This document shows positions 56,047-64,000 of a stretch of 64,000 nucleotides of DNA, one piece after another. Position numbers and translations under genes: made by a program. This DNA is from Saprospiraceae bacterium (GTDB taxonomy: Bacteria; Bacteroidota; Bacteroidia; Chitinophagales; Saprospiraceae), in assembly GCA_020630435.1 (NCBI GenBank), contig JAHDBJ010000003.1, forward strand, positions 62,001 through 126,000. Direction: 5' to 3'. The notes below the pieces were generated by a model. The model saw nothing but the letters and a program-made list of their open reading frames with translations. It was not told the DNA's origin and did no database searches. Every line of letters begins with the position of its first letter. The stretch's first letter is position 1.

Positions 56047-57143
56047 TGCATTTTATAAATAATTATCTTACGATCGGTGTAAAGAATTCTCGTAGAATAG
56101 CATTTTGGGAAGATGCTTTAAAAGAAAAAAATCTTCATTATACTTTTCATTCTTATGAAGAGATTATGAGCGATCGTTTTCCAATAATTTCAAAACCAAC
56201 AACACTAAGACTAAGTTCTTCAGGTGAAAATTTTGAGGTATATAAAAAAATTCTAGCACTCGGTTCTTATCCTAATATAGAAAATTTAGTTTATCAAAAA
56301 GGTCAAATTTTACCCAATGCTTTTTGGTATCAAGGCTATTGTATTTTAATGAATAAAATTGAAAAGTTTCTATATCAAAATCCTCAATTAAAAGTTCTTA
56401 ATACTCCTAGTGCAATAACTTTAGTCTTTCATAAATTAAAGTGTCAATTATTTTTAGCATCAAAGGGCTTAAGCATTCCTAAAATTATTTTAAAAAAAGT
56501 AAATAGTTATGCTCATTTAATAGCAACCTTAGAACAAGAAAATATTAACGAAATTTTTATCAAACCATATCATGGTTCTTCAGCATCTGGTGTGATGGCT
56601 TTTCGACGTTCTTTGAACAAACAAGTCTTATATACAACCATCAAACTTAAAGAAAATAAAACACTTTATAATAGCCTATATTTACAAAAATATATCAATA
56701 AAAATGATATAAAAACGATTATCAATACCATACAACCCGCTGGATTAATCGTAGAAAAATGGGTCAGAAAAAAGTCATTTCTAGGAAAGAGTGTAGATTT
56801 TAGGGTCTTAGTAATTGATGGAAAAGCCACTTTTGTTGTCCCTCGTCTAAGCAATCATGTTATTACAAATCTTCACTTAGGAAATATTAAAGGAAAAATC
56901 GAGCATATTCAAGCTGAATGGGGAATTGAAGTCATTGAAAATATTAAGAAAACAGCAGAAAAAGCCATCCAAAACATTCCTGAGCTTTTTTATGCTGGAG
57001 TAGACATAGCTGTTAGCTCAAATGGTCAAGTATACGTACTCGAAATTAATGCTTTTGGAGATATGCTACTTGATGTTTTTTATCATCAAAAAAATACATA
57101 TCAAACAATTCTTGATACTTGGATAAGAAAACATAATAGGTAG
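56046..57143 (+). CDS. STM4014-type ATP-grasp-like protein
   Basis: This 365-residue protein has the shape of ATP-grasp ligases: EIFIKPYHGSSASGVMAF (Lys and glycine-rich loop near 170-187), LIVEKWVRKKSFLGKSVDFR, and FYAGVDIAVSSNGQVYVLEI then NAFG with the metal-binding Glu/Asn. ATP-grasp enzymes join a carboxylate to an amine or thiol through an acyl phosphate, often modifying peptides. It closes the cassette and is translationally coupled to WGR copy B. The substrate is unknown. Confidence 0.87.
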   Translation: MHFINNYLTIGVKNSRRIAFWEDALKEKNLHYTFHSYEEIMSDRFPIISKPTTLRLSSSGENFEVYKKILALGSYPNIENLVYQKGQILPNAFWYQGYCILMNKIEKFLYQNPQLKVLNTPSAITLVFHKLKCQLFLASKGLSIPKIILKKVNSYAHLIATLEQENINEIFIKPYHGSSASGVMAFRRSLNKQVLYTTIKLKENKTLYNSLYLQKYINKNDIKTIINTIQPAGLIVEKWVRKKSFLGKSVDFRVLVIDGKATFVVPRLSNHVITNLHLGNIKGKIEHIQAEWGIEVIENIKKTAEKAIQNIPELFYAGVDIAVSSNGQVYVLEINAFGDMLLDVFYHQKNTYQTILDTWIRKHNR

Positions 57144-57146
57144 TAG

Positions 57147-57691
57147 TATTTAGAATGTGCTTTAGTCTATAACAACCCTACAAAAGCTATCAAGGCACTT
57201 CAACACGTGGATCCTTGGCAGGTTGCACAAGAAGTTTTTCAAGATAAGTTAACCTTAACTACTAAAAGACTTCATCTATTTGATGAAGATGAACCTAAAC
57301 TGAAAGCTCAACTAATTTCTATTTTCGCCAATGCATTGTACAAAGAAGTCGATAATATGACCAATTTTTTAAACGAATGGTTAGACTTTTTGTCTAAAAT
57401 CAAAGATGGATATGACTTGGCTTTTAGAACACCAACACCTCTCATAGAAATTGCCTTGCTTGTTTTAGCTCGAAGCAATAACTTATCCTATCTTAAAAGA
57501 TTGTAAAGGTCAATGGGTAGTTGATAAAGTTAAAAAAGCAGCAGTAACTTGGAAAGAAATCAACCTAAAATATTCCATATACTGTAGTAGGAGATCCATT
57601 TCCATATCAAGATGCTATTGATATATTAAAGAAACAAACGCTTTTTGATAATGAATTTTTCTATCAATTATCTAGGTATTATTTTTTTTAA
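57147..57691 (+). pseudogene. Decayed ORF with two apparent frameshifts
   Basis: Three consecutive frames read as one protein. Frame 1 (57147-57497) runs YLECALVYNN to NNLSYLK. An extra A in the AAAA run at 57495-57498 shifts to frame 2 (57499-57573), DCKGQWVVDKVKKAAVTWKE. Around 57574 it shifts again to frame 3 (57575-57691), PYTVVGDPFPYQDAIDIL to a TAA. Frame 1 has no good ATG, only a GTG at 57207, and opens right after the STM4014 stop, so the original N terminus is missing. No family is recognised. It may be a decayed extra member of the cassette. Confidence 0.65.
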
Positions 57692-57954
57692 ACACGCCAC
57701 TTTTCACAAAAGATTACCAATCAAAAAAACATACTCAATTATCTAATTTAAAACAGTATACATATGTAAAAAACAAACCTTTATTTTGATAAAATAAAAG
57801 GCCTGTACTTTCCTACTGCTTTAATTCTTTTCAACTTGCCAATAGTAATATAGCTATATCAAATAAATAATTAAACCTCGTCGAGTTTTCATCTACATAT
57901 GCCTAGTAACTGGAGTATATGCAGCCATTTCTATAATTTTTAAATAGCAACACA

Positions 57955-58596
57955 ATGAAACTAAAAATAATTATCCTTTTAATATTAGTTGGCTTCTGTA
58001 AAATACTAGAAGCTCAAAGTAATTTTGACAACAAGAAAGCTCCCTGCTTAATTGATGGAACAGATCCAGGTTTTACTTATGAAAAAAATGCAAATCAAGT
58101 AATAGTGACAAACCAATTACAGATTTATGGTAATGCTTCTACCATCATTTGGGATATGGGAGATGGCACAACCTTTTACGATGAAAATACAATTAGTTAT
58201 TCATATCCCAGTTCTGGCATATATACAATAACCTTAACTGCATTGTCAAAAGATGGAACTGGTAATTGTTGTACTGAAAAAATTAGCAAAACAATAAAAA
58301 TAGCTAAGATTCCTCCATCAAATTGTGCTGTTCTAGATGTTGGTTTTAACTATGAAGTAATAAACAATACTATAAATTTCAATGTCGATTATGAACTTAG
58401 TCCAGGTACCAATTTACTATCTATTTTATGGGAGTTTGGAGATGGTTCATATGCTACAGGAAGCAATCCTTCACACTCTTTTAATTCAAATATTGAAATT
58501 CATTATGTCTGTGTAACTGTATTTGGAAAAGACCTCAACAATAATAACTGTTCTAAAAAATATTGTAGAAAAATCTCTACAAAGATTACTAAATAA
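57955..58596 (+). CDS. Secreted PKD-domain protein, short
   Basis: This 213-residue protein has a signal peptide (about 1-20, ending EAQS) and two PKD-type beta domains, marked by IIWDMGDGTTFYDE and ILWEFGDGSYATGSNPSHSF. Cys pairs (GNCCTEK; NCSKKYCRK) suggest disulfides. It lacks the type IX sorting domain and so may stay periplasmic or act with the next protein. It is clearly paralogous to the C-terminal half of the 732-residue neighbour, sharing the DGTGNCC/DGSCC and NxCxxLDxxF landmarks. Confidence 0.8.
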   Translation: MKLKIIILLILVGFCKILEAQSNFDNKKAPCLIDGTDPGFTYEKNANQVIVTNQLQIYGNASTIIWDMGDGTTFYDENTISYSYPSSGIYTITLTALSKDGTGNCCTEKISKTIKIAKIPPSNCAVLDVGFNYEVINNTINFNVDYELSPGTNLLSILWEFGDGSYATGSNPSHSFNSNIEIHYVCVTVFGKDLNNNNCSKKYCRKISTKITK

Positions 58597-58645
58597 ACTT
58601 TAGCTGCCTATCATTTTTTATTATAAAAAATAGAAATAAAAAGTC

Positions 58646-60844
58646 ATGAAAAAACATATATATATCATACTAATTAGTTTTATAATAACTAGTTCTATTA
58701 ACGCTCAAATCGTTTCAGAAGATTTTGAACAAACGTGCAACAACTATAACCAACCTTTTTTTAATGGATGCATCCAAGACTGGATTAGTGTTAGTGGTAA
58801 CCCCTCAACACTACATCAAGAAGACTTGCAATCGTTACTCAATGGTGCTCCAGATTCCTACCAAGATGAAGGTGTAAGATATGTGCAAATGTATGCCGAT
58901 TACAAAAAAAATTCTCCTTGCGGTGATCAAAGTTTTTCAGAAACGATAGCACTAGAATTTGATTTTCAGCCTGAGGTAACCTACAATATAAACTATAATC
59001 TTCGTTGGCAAAGGTTAACAGCAAGCTGCGATAATCTAGATATACAATGGGTTTTAACAAAAGATAGAGCAAATGTAACGGCTCAAGCAACCTGCAACTC
59101 TACTAATACTATATCATTAACACCTGATTTATATGACAATGATATTATTATCAAACATTATGATAATGTATCTACGATTTATGAATGGCAAAATGAGACT
59201 GTAACATTTACCCCTCCTACTGGTAGCAACTTCAATCAATTGTGGCTTAGAGTCAAGAGTACCCCTAAATCAAGTGGATGTTATCATATAAACAATTTTA
59301 GAAACTACGTTTATCTCGATAATTTTGAGCTAGAAGAGGCTTGCGTTAATCCAATCCTAACAGTAGTTACTCCTCTAGCTAACCAATATTGTCAAAATGA
59401 TAATGCTGGAATATTAATTGATCCAGTAATAGATTCTGGCAATTCGCCAATAATCGTTTCTATAGACGAATCCGACGATCAAGGAAATATAATCTCTGGA
59501 GGATTTTCTGATTATACGATACGTTACAATTACGACCCTTTTGAATTACAAGAAGCTTTTTCACTAGAATGCGATAGATTTTATACCATCAGAATGAATC
59601 CTTTAGACGATTGTGGTACTTGGTCAGACAATCAAATTTTCAGCCATACATTTTTCTATAACTGTGCTCCTGAAGCACCGATATTTACGTATACTCAAAG
59701 CGATATTTTTTGTCTCTCTAGCGAAGAGAAATATATTGAATTTTGCTTTGATGGTCCTAGCATATCTTCAACTAATTATAGTTGGATTTTCAAAACCATT
59801 GATAATACAGAGTGGAATTGGGAATTTATCAATGGCACAAATGAAAATTCCGAAAACCCATGTATAAAAGTAGACATGAGTACATTTGATGGTAGTGGAA
59901 TATTTGTAGAATTATATACTCAGCAACTTTGCGGAGATGAAAAATATAGTACACAAATAACTGCTCAAGTAGATTGTGGATGTTTTATACCTACTGAAGA
60001 AGTACCTCTAAATATAGAACAAGTTCAAAATCAAGTCACGGTTAGTCACTTATTAGATCTTAGTACTACACAGCAAGCAACTGTAATTTGGAATTTTGGA
60101 GATGGAACCGTAGTCAATAGTCTAGATCCTGTCACACACGTATATTCTGAACTAGGTGACTATTACATATACCTAAATGTAATTGGAATCGGACCTGATG
60201 GTAGTTGTTGTAGCGCTCAATATGTTCAGTTTGTAAAAGTTACTTCAATATCTCAGAATGAATGTAAGATTCTCGATGCCAATTTCATTTACGATATTAC
60301 AGGAAACGAAGTTACTTTTAATAGTAATATTAATACAGATATTGGAACAATTATTAAAGACGTTTTGTGGTTTACGAGTGATAATGGTCTTGTTACAGGT
60401 GAAAATGCTACCTATACTTATCCTCAAGGTGATAATTCAACCCATCTAGTCTGTATGAATGTATTTGCTGAAAATGCATATGGGCAAGAATGTAATACCT
60501 CCATTTGTAAATACATCAGTTTAGACACAAAGAAAGATCAGACCATTTATGCTTTACAAAAAAGAGAACAACAATTACATCCCTCTGACCATACTTTCAA
60601 TATTTTTCCTAACCCTAGTTCTGGTCAATGGATCTTACAAAGTACGAATTTAAAAAATGCTAAAAATATCAATATCAAAGTTATAGATATTAGTGGTAGA
60701 GTTGTGTTTCAAAAAACATTAAGAGATAAAACAAATGGCAGCTATACCATTAATAATAACAATTTAAAAACAGGTGTATATATTATAAATATATCTACAA
60801 CTTCTGGTATTAATGAAAACCATAAATTAGTTATACAGAATTAG
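58646..60844 (+). CDS. Secreted PKD protein with type IX sorting domain
   Basis: This 732-residue protein has a signal peptide and a beta-rich N-terminal domain (about 20-225) with Cys pairs. The middle is Ig/PKD-like, with VIWNFGDGTVVNSLDPVTHVY in a PKD domain near 475. The C terminus is a type IX sorting domain: FNIFPNPSSGQWIL, VIDISGRVVF and LKTGVYIINIS. It is therefore likely carried across the outer membrane and attached to the surface. It follows the shorter PKD protein by 49 bases, and the two probably form one transcript. Confidence 0.88.
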   Translation: MKKHIYIILISFIITSSINAQIVSEDFEQTCNNYNQPFFNGCIQDWISVSGNPSTLHQEDLQSLLNGAPDSYQDEGVRYVQMYADYKKNSPCGDQSFSETIALEFDFQPEVTYNINYNLRWQRLTASCDNLDIQWVLTKDRANVTAQATCNSTNTISLTPDLYDNDIIIKHYDNVSTIYEWQNETVTFTPPTGSNFNQLWLRVKSTPKSSGCYHINNFRNYVYLDNFELEEACVNPILTVVTPLANQYCQNDNAGILIDPVIDSGNSPIIVSIDESDDQGNIISGGFSDYTIRYNYDPFELQEAFSLECDRFYTIRMNPLDDCGTWSDNQIFSHTFFYNCAPEAPIFTYTQSDIFCLSSEEKYIEFCFDGPSISSTNYSWIFKTIDNTEWNWEFINGTNENSENPCIKVDMSTFDGSGIFVELYTQQLCGDEKYSTQITAQVDCGCFIPTEEVPLNIEQVQNQVTVSHLLDLSTTQQATVIWNFGDGTVVNSLDPVTHVYSELGDYYIYLNVIGIGPDGSCCSAQYVQFVKVTSISQNECKILDANFIYDITGNEVTFNSNINTDIGTIIKDVLWFTSDNGLVTGENATYTYPQGDNSTHLVCMNVFAENAYGQECNTSICKYISLDTKKDQTIYALQKREQQLHPSDHTFNIFPNPSSGQWILQSTNLKNAKNINIKVIDISGRVVFQKTLRDKTNGSYTINNNNLKTGVYIINISTTSGINENHKLVIQN

Positions 60845-60875
60845 CCACCTCAATACTATTTTAATAAAACTATAT

Positions 60876-60919
60876 GTAATGTATAAGAGCACAAATATTT
60901 GATTGTTCTTATACATTAC
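60876..60919. repeat. 13-bp inverted repeat hairpin
   Basis: GTAATGTATAAGA (60876-60888) pairs perfectly with TCTTATACATTAC (60907-60919), extendable inward by G-T, C-G and A-T pairs. No T run follows. It sits 31 bases after the PKD gene stop and before the InsA-like zinc ribbon, so it could be an imperfect terminator or a remnant of a mobile element end. Confidence 0.5.
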
Positions 60920-60940
60920 TTAGTTACAAAACCAAAGCTT

Positions 60941-61222
60941 ATGAAGGGTCAAGTCTGTAAATGTATCTACTGTGTTAGTGATCAAGTTATCAAAAATGGA
61001 TTTTCAAATTGTAAAAATAGGTATCAAAAAATAAAATGCAAAAGCTGTGGTAAGAACTTCCAATTGAACTACACTTATCAAGGAAATCAACAAAAACACC
61101 TAAATATTAAAACGGAAAAAACTAAAGAAGAATATGTAGCAGAATTATTTAATATAGATTTAAATAATACCTTAATGGTTAGATTGGTAACAAAGATATT
61201 TGACAACACGTTTTTTTATTAA
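60941..61222 (+). CDS. Zinc-ribbon protein resembling IS1 InsA N terminus, truncated
   Basis: This 93-residue frame starts at ATG 60941. It has the zinc ribbon CKCIYCVSDQVIKNGFSNCK then KCKSCGKNFQLNYTYQGNQ, the pattern of the N-terminal DNA-binding domain of IS1-family InsA (C-x2-C, NG, C-x2-C, FQLxYTY). The helix-turn-helix that should follow is missing; the remaining 40 residues look unrelated, and no InsB-like DDE domain is present downstream. It is most likely a broken insertion-sequence remnant, though a stand-alone small zinc protein cannot be excluded. Confidence 0.6.
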   Translation: MKGQVCKCIYCVSDQVIKNGFSNCKNRYQKIKCKSCGKNFQLNYTYQGNQQKHLNIKTEKTKEEYVAELFNIDLNNTLMVRLVTKIFDNTFFY

Positions 61223-61262
61223 CTTTTATGATAATTACTTACATTTTAAATCTGTTTATCAG

Positions 61263-61270
61263 TACCTTTG
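61263..61270 (+). promoter_or_regulatory. -7 element of hisS, giving a very short leader
   Basis: TACCTTTG, the same octamer as at asd, lies only 15 bases before the hisS ATG (61286). The expected transcript start near 61277 would leave about 9 leader bases. The -33 region is weak (no TTG at 20 bases). Confidence 0.5.
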
Positions 61271-61285
61271 CCCAAATTTTTGCGC

Positions 61286-62626
61286 ATGAAACCTAGCTTA
61301 CCCAAAGGTGTAAGAGATTTTACACCACAACAAATTACTAAGCGAAACTATATTTTTGAGACCATTAAAAAGGTGTTTATAAAATATGGATACCAACCCA
61401 TAGAAACCCCCGTAATGGAGAATCTTTCTACCCTAACGGGGAAATATGGAGAAGAAGGCGATAGATTACTATTCAAGATACTCAATAATGGCGATTATCT
61501 TTCAAAAGCGAATAAAGCGGCATTAGAAAAACTTAATTCTAATGCTCTAACTTCCTCTATTTCTAAAAGAGGATTAAGGTATGATTTGACCGTACCATTT
61601 GCTAGGTTTGTAGTGCAACACCAAAATGACATCACCTTCCCTTTCAAACGTTATCAAATACAACCTGTCTGGAGAGCCGACCGCCCTCAAAAAGGACGGT
61701 ATCAAGAATTTTATCAATGTGATGTAGATGTTGTAGGTTCTGATTCATTGATGTATGAAGCCGAACTGGTTCAAATCTATGATGAAGTTTTTTCCAACCT
61801 CAATCTCCCTGTGATTATAAAAGTTAACAATCGAAAAGTATTGGCTGGAATGGCAGAAGTAGCAGGTATCGCCGATAAGATGATTGATATGACAATGGCA
61901 ATTGATAAACTTGACAAAATTGGTATAGAAGGCGTTCGAGGCGAAATGCAAAAAAGAGGCATCTCTAATGAGGCAATTTCAACAATTGAACAAATATTGG
62001 AGATTACAAAACTAAGTCCCCTCAAGGAAGCGTTCATAAATAGTGAAATCGGAACAAAAGGAGTAGAAGAACTCGAACAATTCCACCAATATTTTGATTT
62101 AAAAACACCGACTAACGAGGTCGTATTTGATGTTACCTTGGCTAGAGGTCTCAATTACTATACAGGTTGCATTTTTGAGGTAAAAGCCAAAGGCGTTAAA
62201 ATGGGAAGTATTGGTGGTGGTGGTCGTTACGATGATTTAACAGGTATGTTTGGTTTAAAAAATGTATCGGGTGTTGGTGTTTCTTTTGGAGCAGAACGTA
62301 TCTATGATGTATTAGAAGAGTTAGAAGGTTTTCCAAAAGAAGACACGTCGGCATTAAAAGTCTTATTAACTGCCTTTGATGCAGATAGTCACCTATATGG
62401 TTTTAGTTGTTTAAATTGGCTTCGAGCTGCAGGTATTAATGCTGACCTCTATCCTACTCCAAGCAAGATGAATAAACAATTGAAATATGCTAATACCCGC
62501 AATGTTCCTTTTGTTGTTATTATTGGAAAAAATGAAATGGATACAGGACAGTTAAGTGTTAAAAATATGAATACTGGTGAACAACAATCTATGACGATTG
62601 AAGATTTAATCCAATTTTTATCCTAA
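61286..62626 (+). CDS. hisS: Histidyl-tRNA synthetase
   Basis: This 446-residue class II aminoacyl-tRNA synthetase charges tRNA-His. It has LPKGVRDFTPQQ (motif 1 region), RYDLTVPFARF, FKRYQIQPVWRADRPQKGRYQEFYQCD (motif 2), ARGLNYYTG and GGGGRYDDL (HisA/motif 3 regions), and an anticodon-binding domain (about 345-446). The frame also opens at a TTG (61268), but that TTG lies inside the -7 element, so the ATG at 61286 is the real start. Confidence 0.96.
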   Translation: MKPSLPKGVRDFTPQQITKRNYIFETIKKVFIKYGYQPIETPVMENLSTLTGKYGEEGDRLLFKILNNGDYLSKANKAALEKLNSNALTSSISKRGLRYDLTVPFARFVVQHQNDITFPFKRYQIQPVWRADRPQKGRYQEFYQCDVDVVGSDSLMYEAELVQIYDEVFSNLNLPVIIKVNNRKVLAGMAEVAGIADKMIDMTMAIDKLDKIGIEGVRGEMQKRGISNEAISTIEQILEITKLSPLKEAFINSEIGTKGVEELEQFHQYFDLKTPTNEVVFDVTLARGLNYYTGCIFEVKAKGVKMGSIGGGGRYDDLTGMFGLKNVSGVGVSFGAERIYDVLEELEGFPKEDTSALKVLLTAFDADSHLYGFSCLNWLRAAGINADLYPTPSKMNKQLKYANTRNVPFVVIIGKNEMDTGQLSVKNMNTGEQQSMTIEDLIQFLS

Positions 62627-62634
62627 AGAAGTCC

Positions 62635-63510
62635 TTATTCTACATACGTTACCTTTACAAAGAAATTCGCATCTAAAGCCTTCAATCGCCGAGCAATACC
62701 AGGAGGAATCACAACGATAGTGCTTGGATGATAGGCATTTGCTCTAGGAATATTACCCAAAACTTTTAGATAGACCGAACGTTTAGACATTGGATTATAA
62801 ACTCTAATGTAAGATCCCTTCTTTGCTGTTTTATGCATTGCTACTAAACCTTGAAAAGCACTTAAATTGGAATTGCCTTTAGGCCAATAAGCTGTACCTT
62901 GTTCGGTTACAGTTCTTCCTTTTTTTCTTTGTTTCCGATACTTCTCTGCTGTTTTAAATTCATCAATCGCTTTTACATCTCGACTTTTTTGAAAACGTTT
63001 AGGAATACCATTAATATTTAACCAACCTATTCTAATACGTTGCCCTACTTCTAAGTTAGAGGTCTCCATCTCATTCTGTTCCATTATCTCTTCTACTTCC
63101 ATTTTTAAAATTCGCTTAGAAAGATTATACATGGTATCCCCTTTTTTAACAATATAAATCAAAGGTGTATATGCCGTAGAATCAAACCGCTCTCCTTGAT
63201 ACCTCCTTATCGCTCCATTGGGCAGAGGAATTAAAATCTCATCTCCCACTTTATTAATAGATTGGGAAAGGTGCGGATTCAATCGATAAAGTGTTTTCAA
63301 ACTAACACCATAAAACTTAGCCATAGAATACAATGTCTGCCCCTTAGCCATAGAATGTTTAATATACTTAAATTTAGTGCCTTCTATCCCTACAAAAATA
63401 CTATCTTTTACCGTTAAATAGTTAAGACTATCTCCTGTTATACGCTGTGAAAAACCATCATATGAAAGTAAAATTAGAAATGCCAATAAAATAAGCCTCG
63501 GTTTAATCAT
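62635..63510 (-). CDS. LysM-domain protein with C-terminal double-psi-like region
   Basis: This 291-residue exported protein has a signal peptide (about 1-20, SYDGFSQR). Two LysM peptidoglycan-binding repeats follow: about 53-98 (KGQTLYSMAKFYGVSLKTLY) and 120-165 (KKGDTMYNLSKRILKM). The C-terminal region (about 205-291) resembles the RlpA double-psi beta-barrel (GLVAMHKTAKKGSYIRVYNP; VKVTY), but I do not see all catalytic residues. It probably binds or remodels the cell wall. It converges with hisS with a 9-base gap. Confidence 0.75.
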   Translation of the reverse strand: MIKPRLILLAFLILLSYDGFSQRITGDSLNYLTVKDSIFVGIEGTKFKYIKHSMAKGQTLYSMAKFYGVSLKTLYRLNPHLSQSINKVGDEILIPLPNGAIRRYQGERFDSTAYTPLIYIVKKGDTMYNLSKRILKMEVEEIMEQNEMETSNLEVGQRIRIGWLNINGIPKRFQKSRDVKAIDEFKTAEKYRKQRKKGRTVTEQGTAYWPKGNSNLSAFQGLVAMHKTAKKGSYIRVYNPMSKRSVYLKVLGNIPRANAYHPSTIVVIPPGIARRLKALDANFFVKVTYVE

Positions 63511-63748
63511 GTAAAGTTTTATTGATTAGACGGACAAAATATATTGAATTGCACAAAATTTATAATTTATTTAATAAAAAAATTAAGGATATATAAAAAA
63601 TAATTATTAGTTATTAGAATCATTCCACTCCATGAAGTCATTGATAATGAACTGCTTCAGCTTAAGTTACCCAAATAAAAGACAATTGTTCTCTATTGTC
63701 TAACATTAAATGGTTCAAAATTTGATGTATTTCTGTAATTTTACGCTT

Positions 63749-64000
63749 ATGATAACAGTTAGTAACTTATTTGTAAAGTACGGAGATAGAGTTTTATTCG
63801 ATAATATTAATATTGTTATTAAAAATAAGGATCGGGTAGGATTAGTAGGTCGAAATGGTGCTGGTAAATCAACCATGCTTAAAATCATCGCAGGTGATAT
63901 GCTTCCTGACGGTGGAGATATTACCATGCCCTCCGAATCGACTATCGGTTTCTTGTATCAAGAAATGAATCTACCAAAAGGAAAAACCGTAATTGAAGAA
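63749..64000 (+). CDS. ABC-F family ATPase, N-terminal fragment
   Basis: ATG 63749 opens a frame that runs off the window (84 residues). It reads MITVSNLFVKYGDRVLFDNI, with Walker A GRNGAGKSTMLKIIAGD (about 34-50) and then DGGDITMPSEST, QEMNLP. This is the start of a soluble two-ATPase ABC-F protein (ribosome-associated translation factors such as EttA, or Uup). Only the first cassette start is visible, so subfamily cannot be assigned. Confidence 0.9.
   Translation, partial: MITVSNLFVKYGDRVLFDNINIVIKNKDRVGLVGRNGAGKSTMLKIIAGDMLPDGGDITMPSESTIGFLYQEMNLPKGKTVIEE

Noticed and set aside
1-64000. CRISPR arrays, tRNA and rRNA genes
   Set aside because: No regularly spaced direct repeats, tRNA cloverleaf motifs or conserved rRNA stretches were noticed in the intergenic regions.

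Overview
This window looks like a chromosomal segment from an AT-rich member of the Bacteroidota, probably a Saprospira-type lineage (class-level placement is inference). Direct signs are an alternative complex III plus caa3-type oxidase operon, a protein with a type IX secretion C-terminal sorting domain, CarboxypepD_reg and PKD domains, an ECF sigma/anti-sigma pair, and several promoters of the Bacteroidota form TTG-N20-TAnnTTTG. I saw no rRNA, tRNA or CRISPR array.

Layout. 1-2.9 kb: left-edge surface-sugar genes (a probable NeuB start, a SpsF/CMP-sugar-type nucleotidyltransferase) and a VWA membrane protein. 3.2-11.3 kb: housekeeping and unknown genes (asd, two convergent coiled-coil proteins, a lipoprotein, parC and an M23 peptidase). 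11.3-27.9 kb: one long minus-strand respiratory operon, actABCDEF - ctaC - ctaD - ctaB - two subunit III genes - subunit IV, closed by a clear terminator, with a small CPMC membrane protein beyond it. ActC carries a C-terminal His-rich linker and helix-hairpin-helix domain, and ActE carries an OmpA-like domain.

28-33.8 kb: a small unknown gene, an ECF sigma factor and TPR anti-sigma-like protein, and a divergent TPR-CHAT protease-like protein. 33.9-37.5 kb: a two-gene beta-oxidation operon. 37.6-40 kb: a DUF3179 protein. 40.2-48.7 kb: a compact six-gene minus-strand cluster (ASST-like propeller, an unlisted 46-residue membrane peptide, PAPS-type sulfotransferase, methyltransferase-adenylation fusion, adenylation-carrier protein, SGNH-like membrane protein) that looks like an undescribed pathway for a sulfated, carrier-bound metabolite.

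49.1-57.1 kb: a plus-strand cassette of DUF695 protein, HAD phosphatase, STM4013-type hydrolase, STM4012 and STM4011 radical SAM proteins, two tandem WGR-STM4015 leucine-rich proteins and an STM4014 ATP-grasp protein. This uncharacterised cassette is the strongest candidate for a new biological system here. A gene decayed by two frameshifts follows. 57.9-64 kb: two related secreted PKD proteins, an IS1 InsA-like zinc-ribbon remnant, hisS (apparently nearly leaderless), a LysM protein and the start of an ABC-F ATPase.

A 161-bp palindromic repeat occurs twice, next to the sigma locus and between the sulfotransferase and STM clusters.
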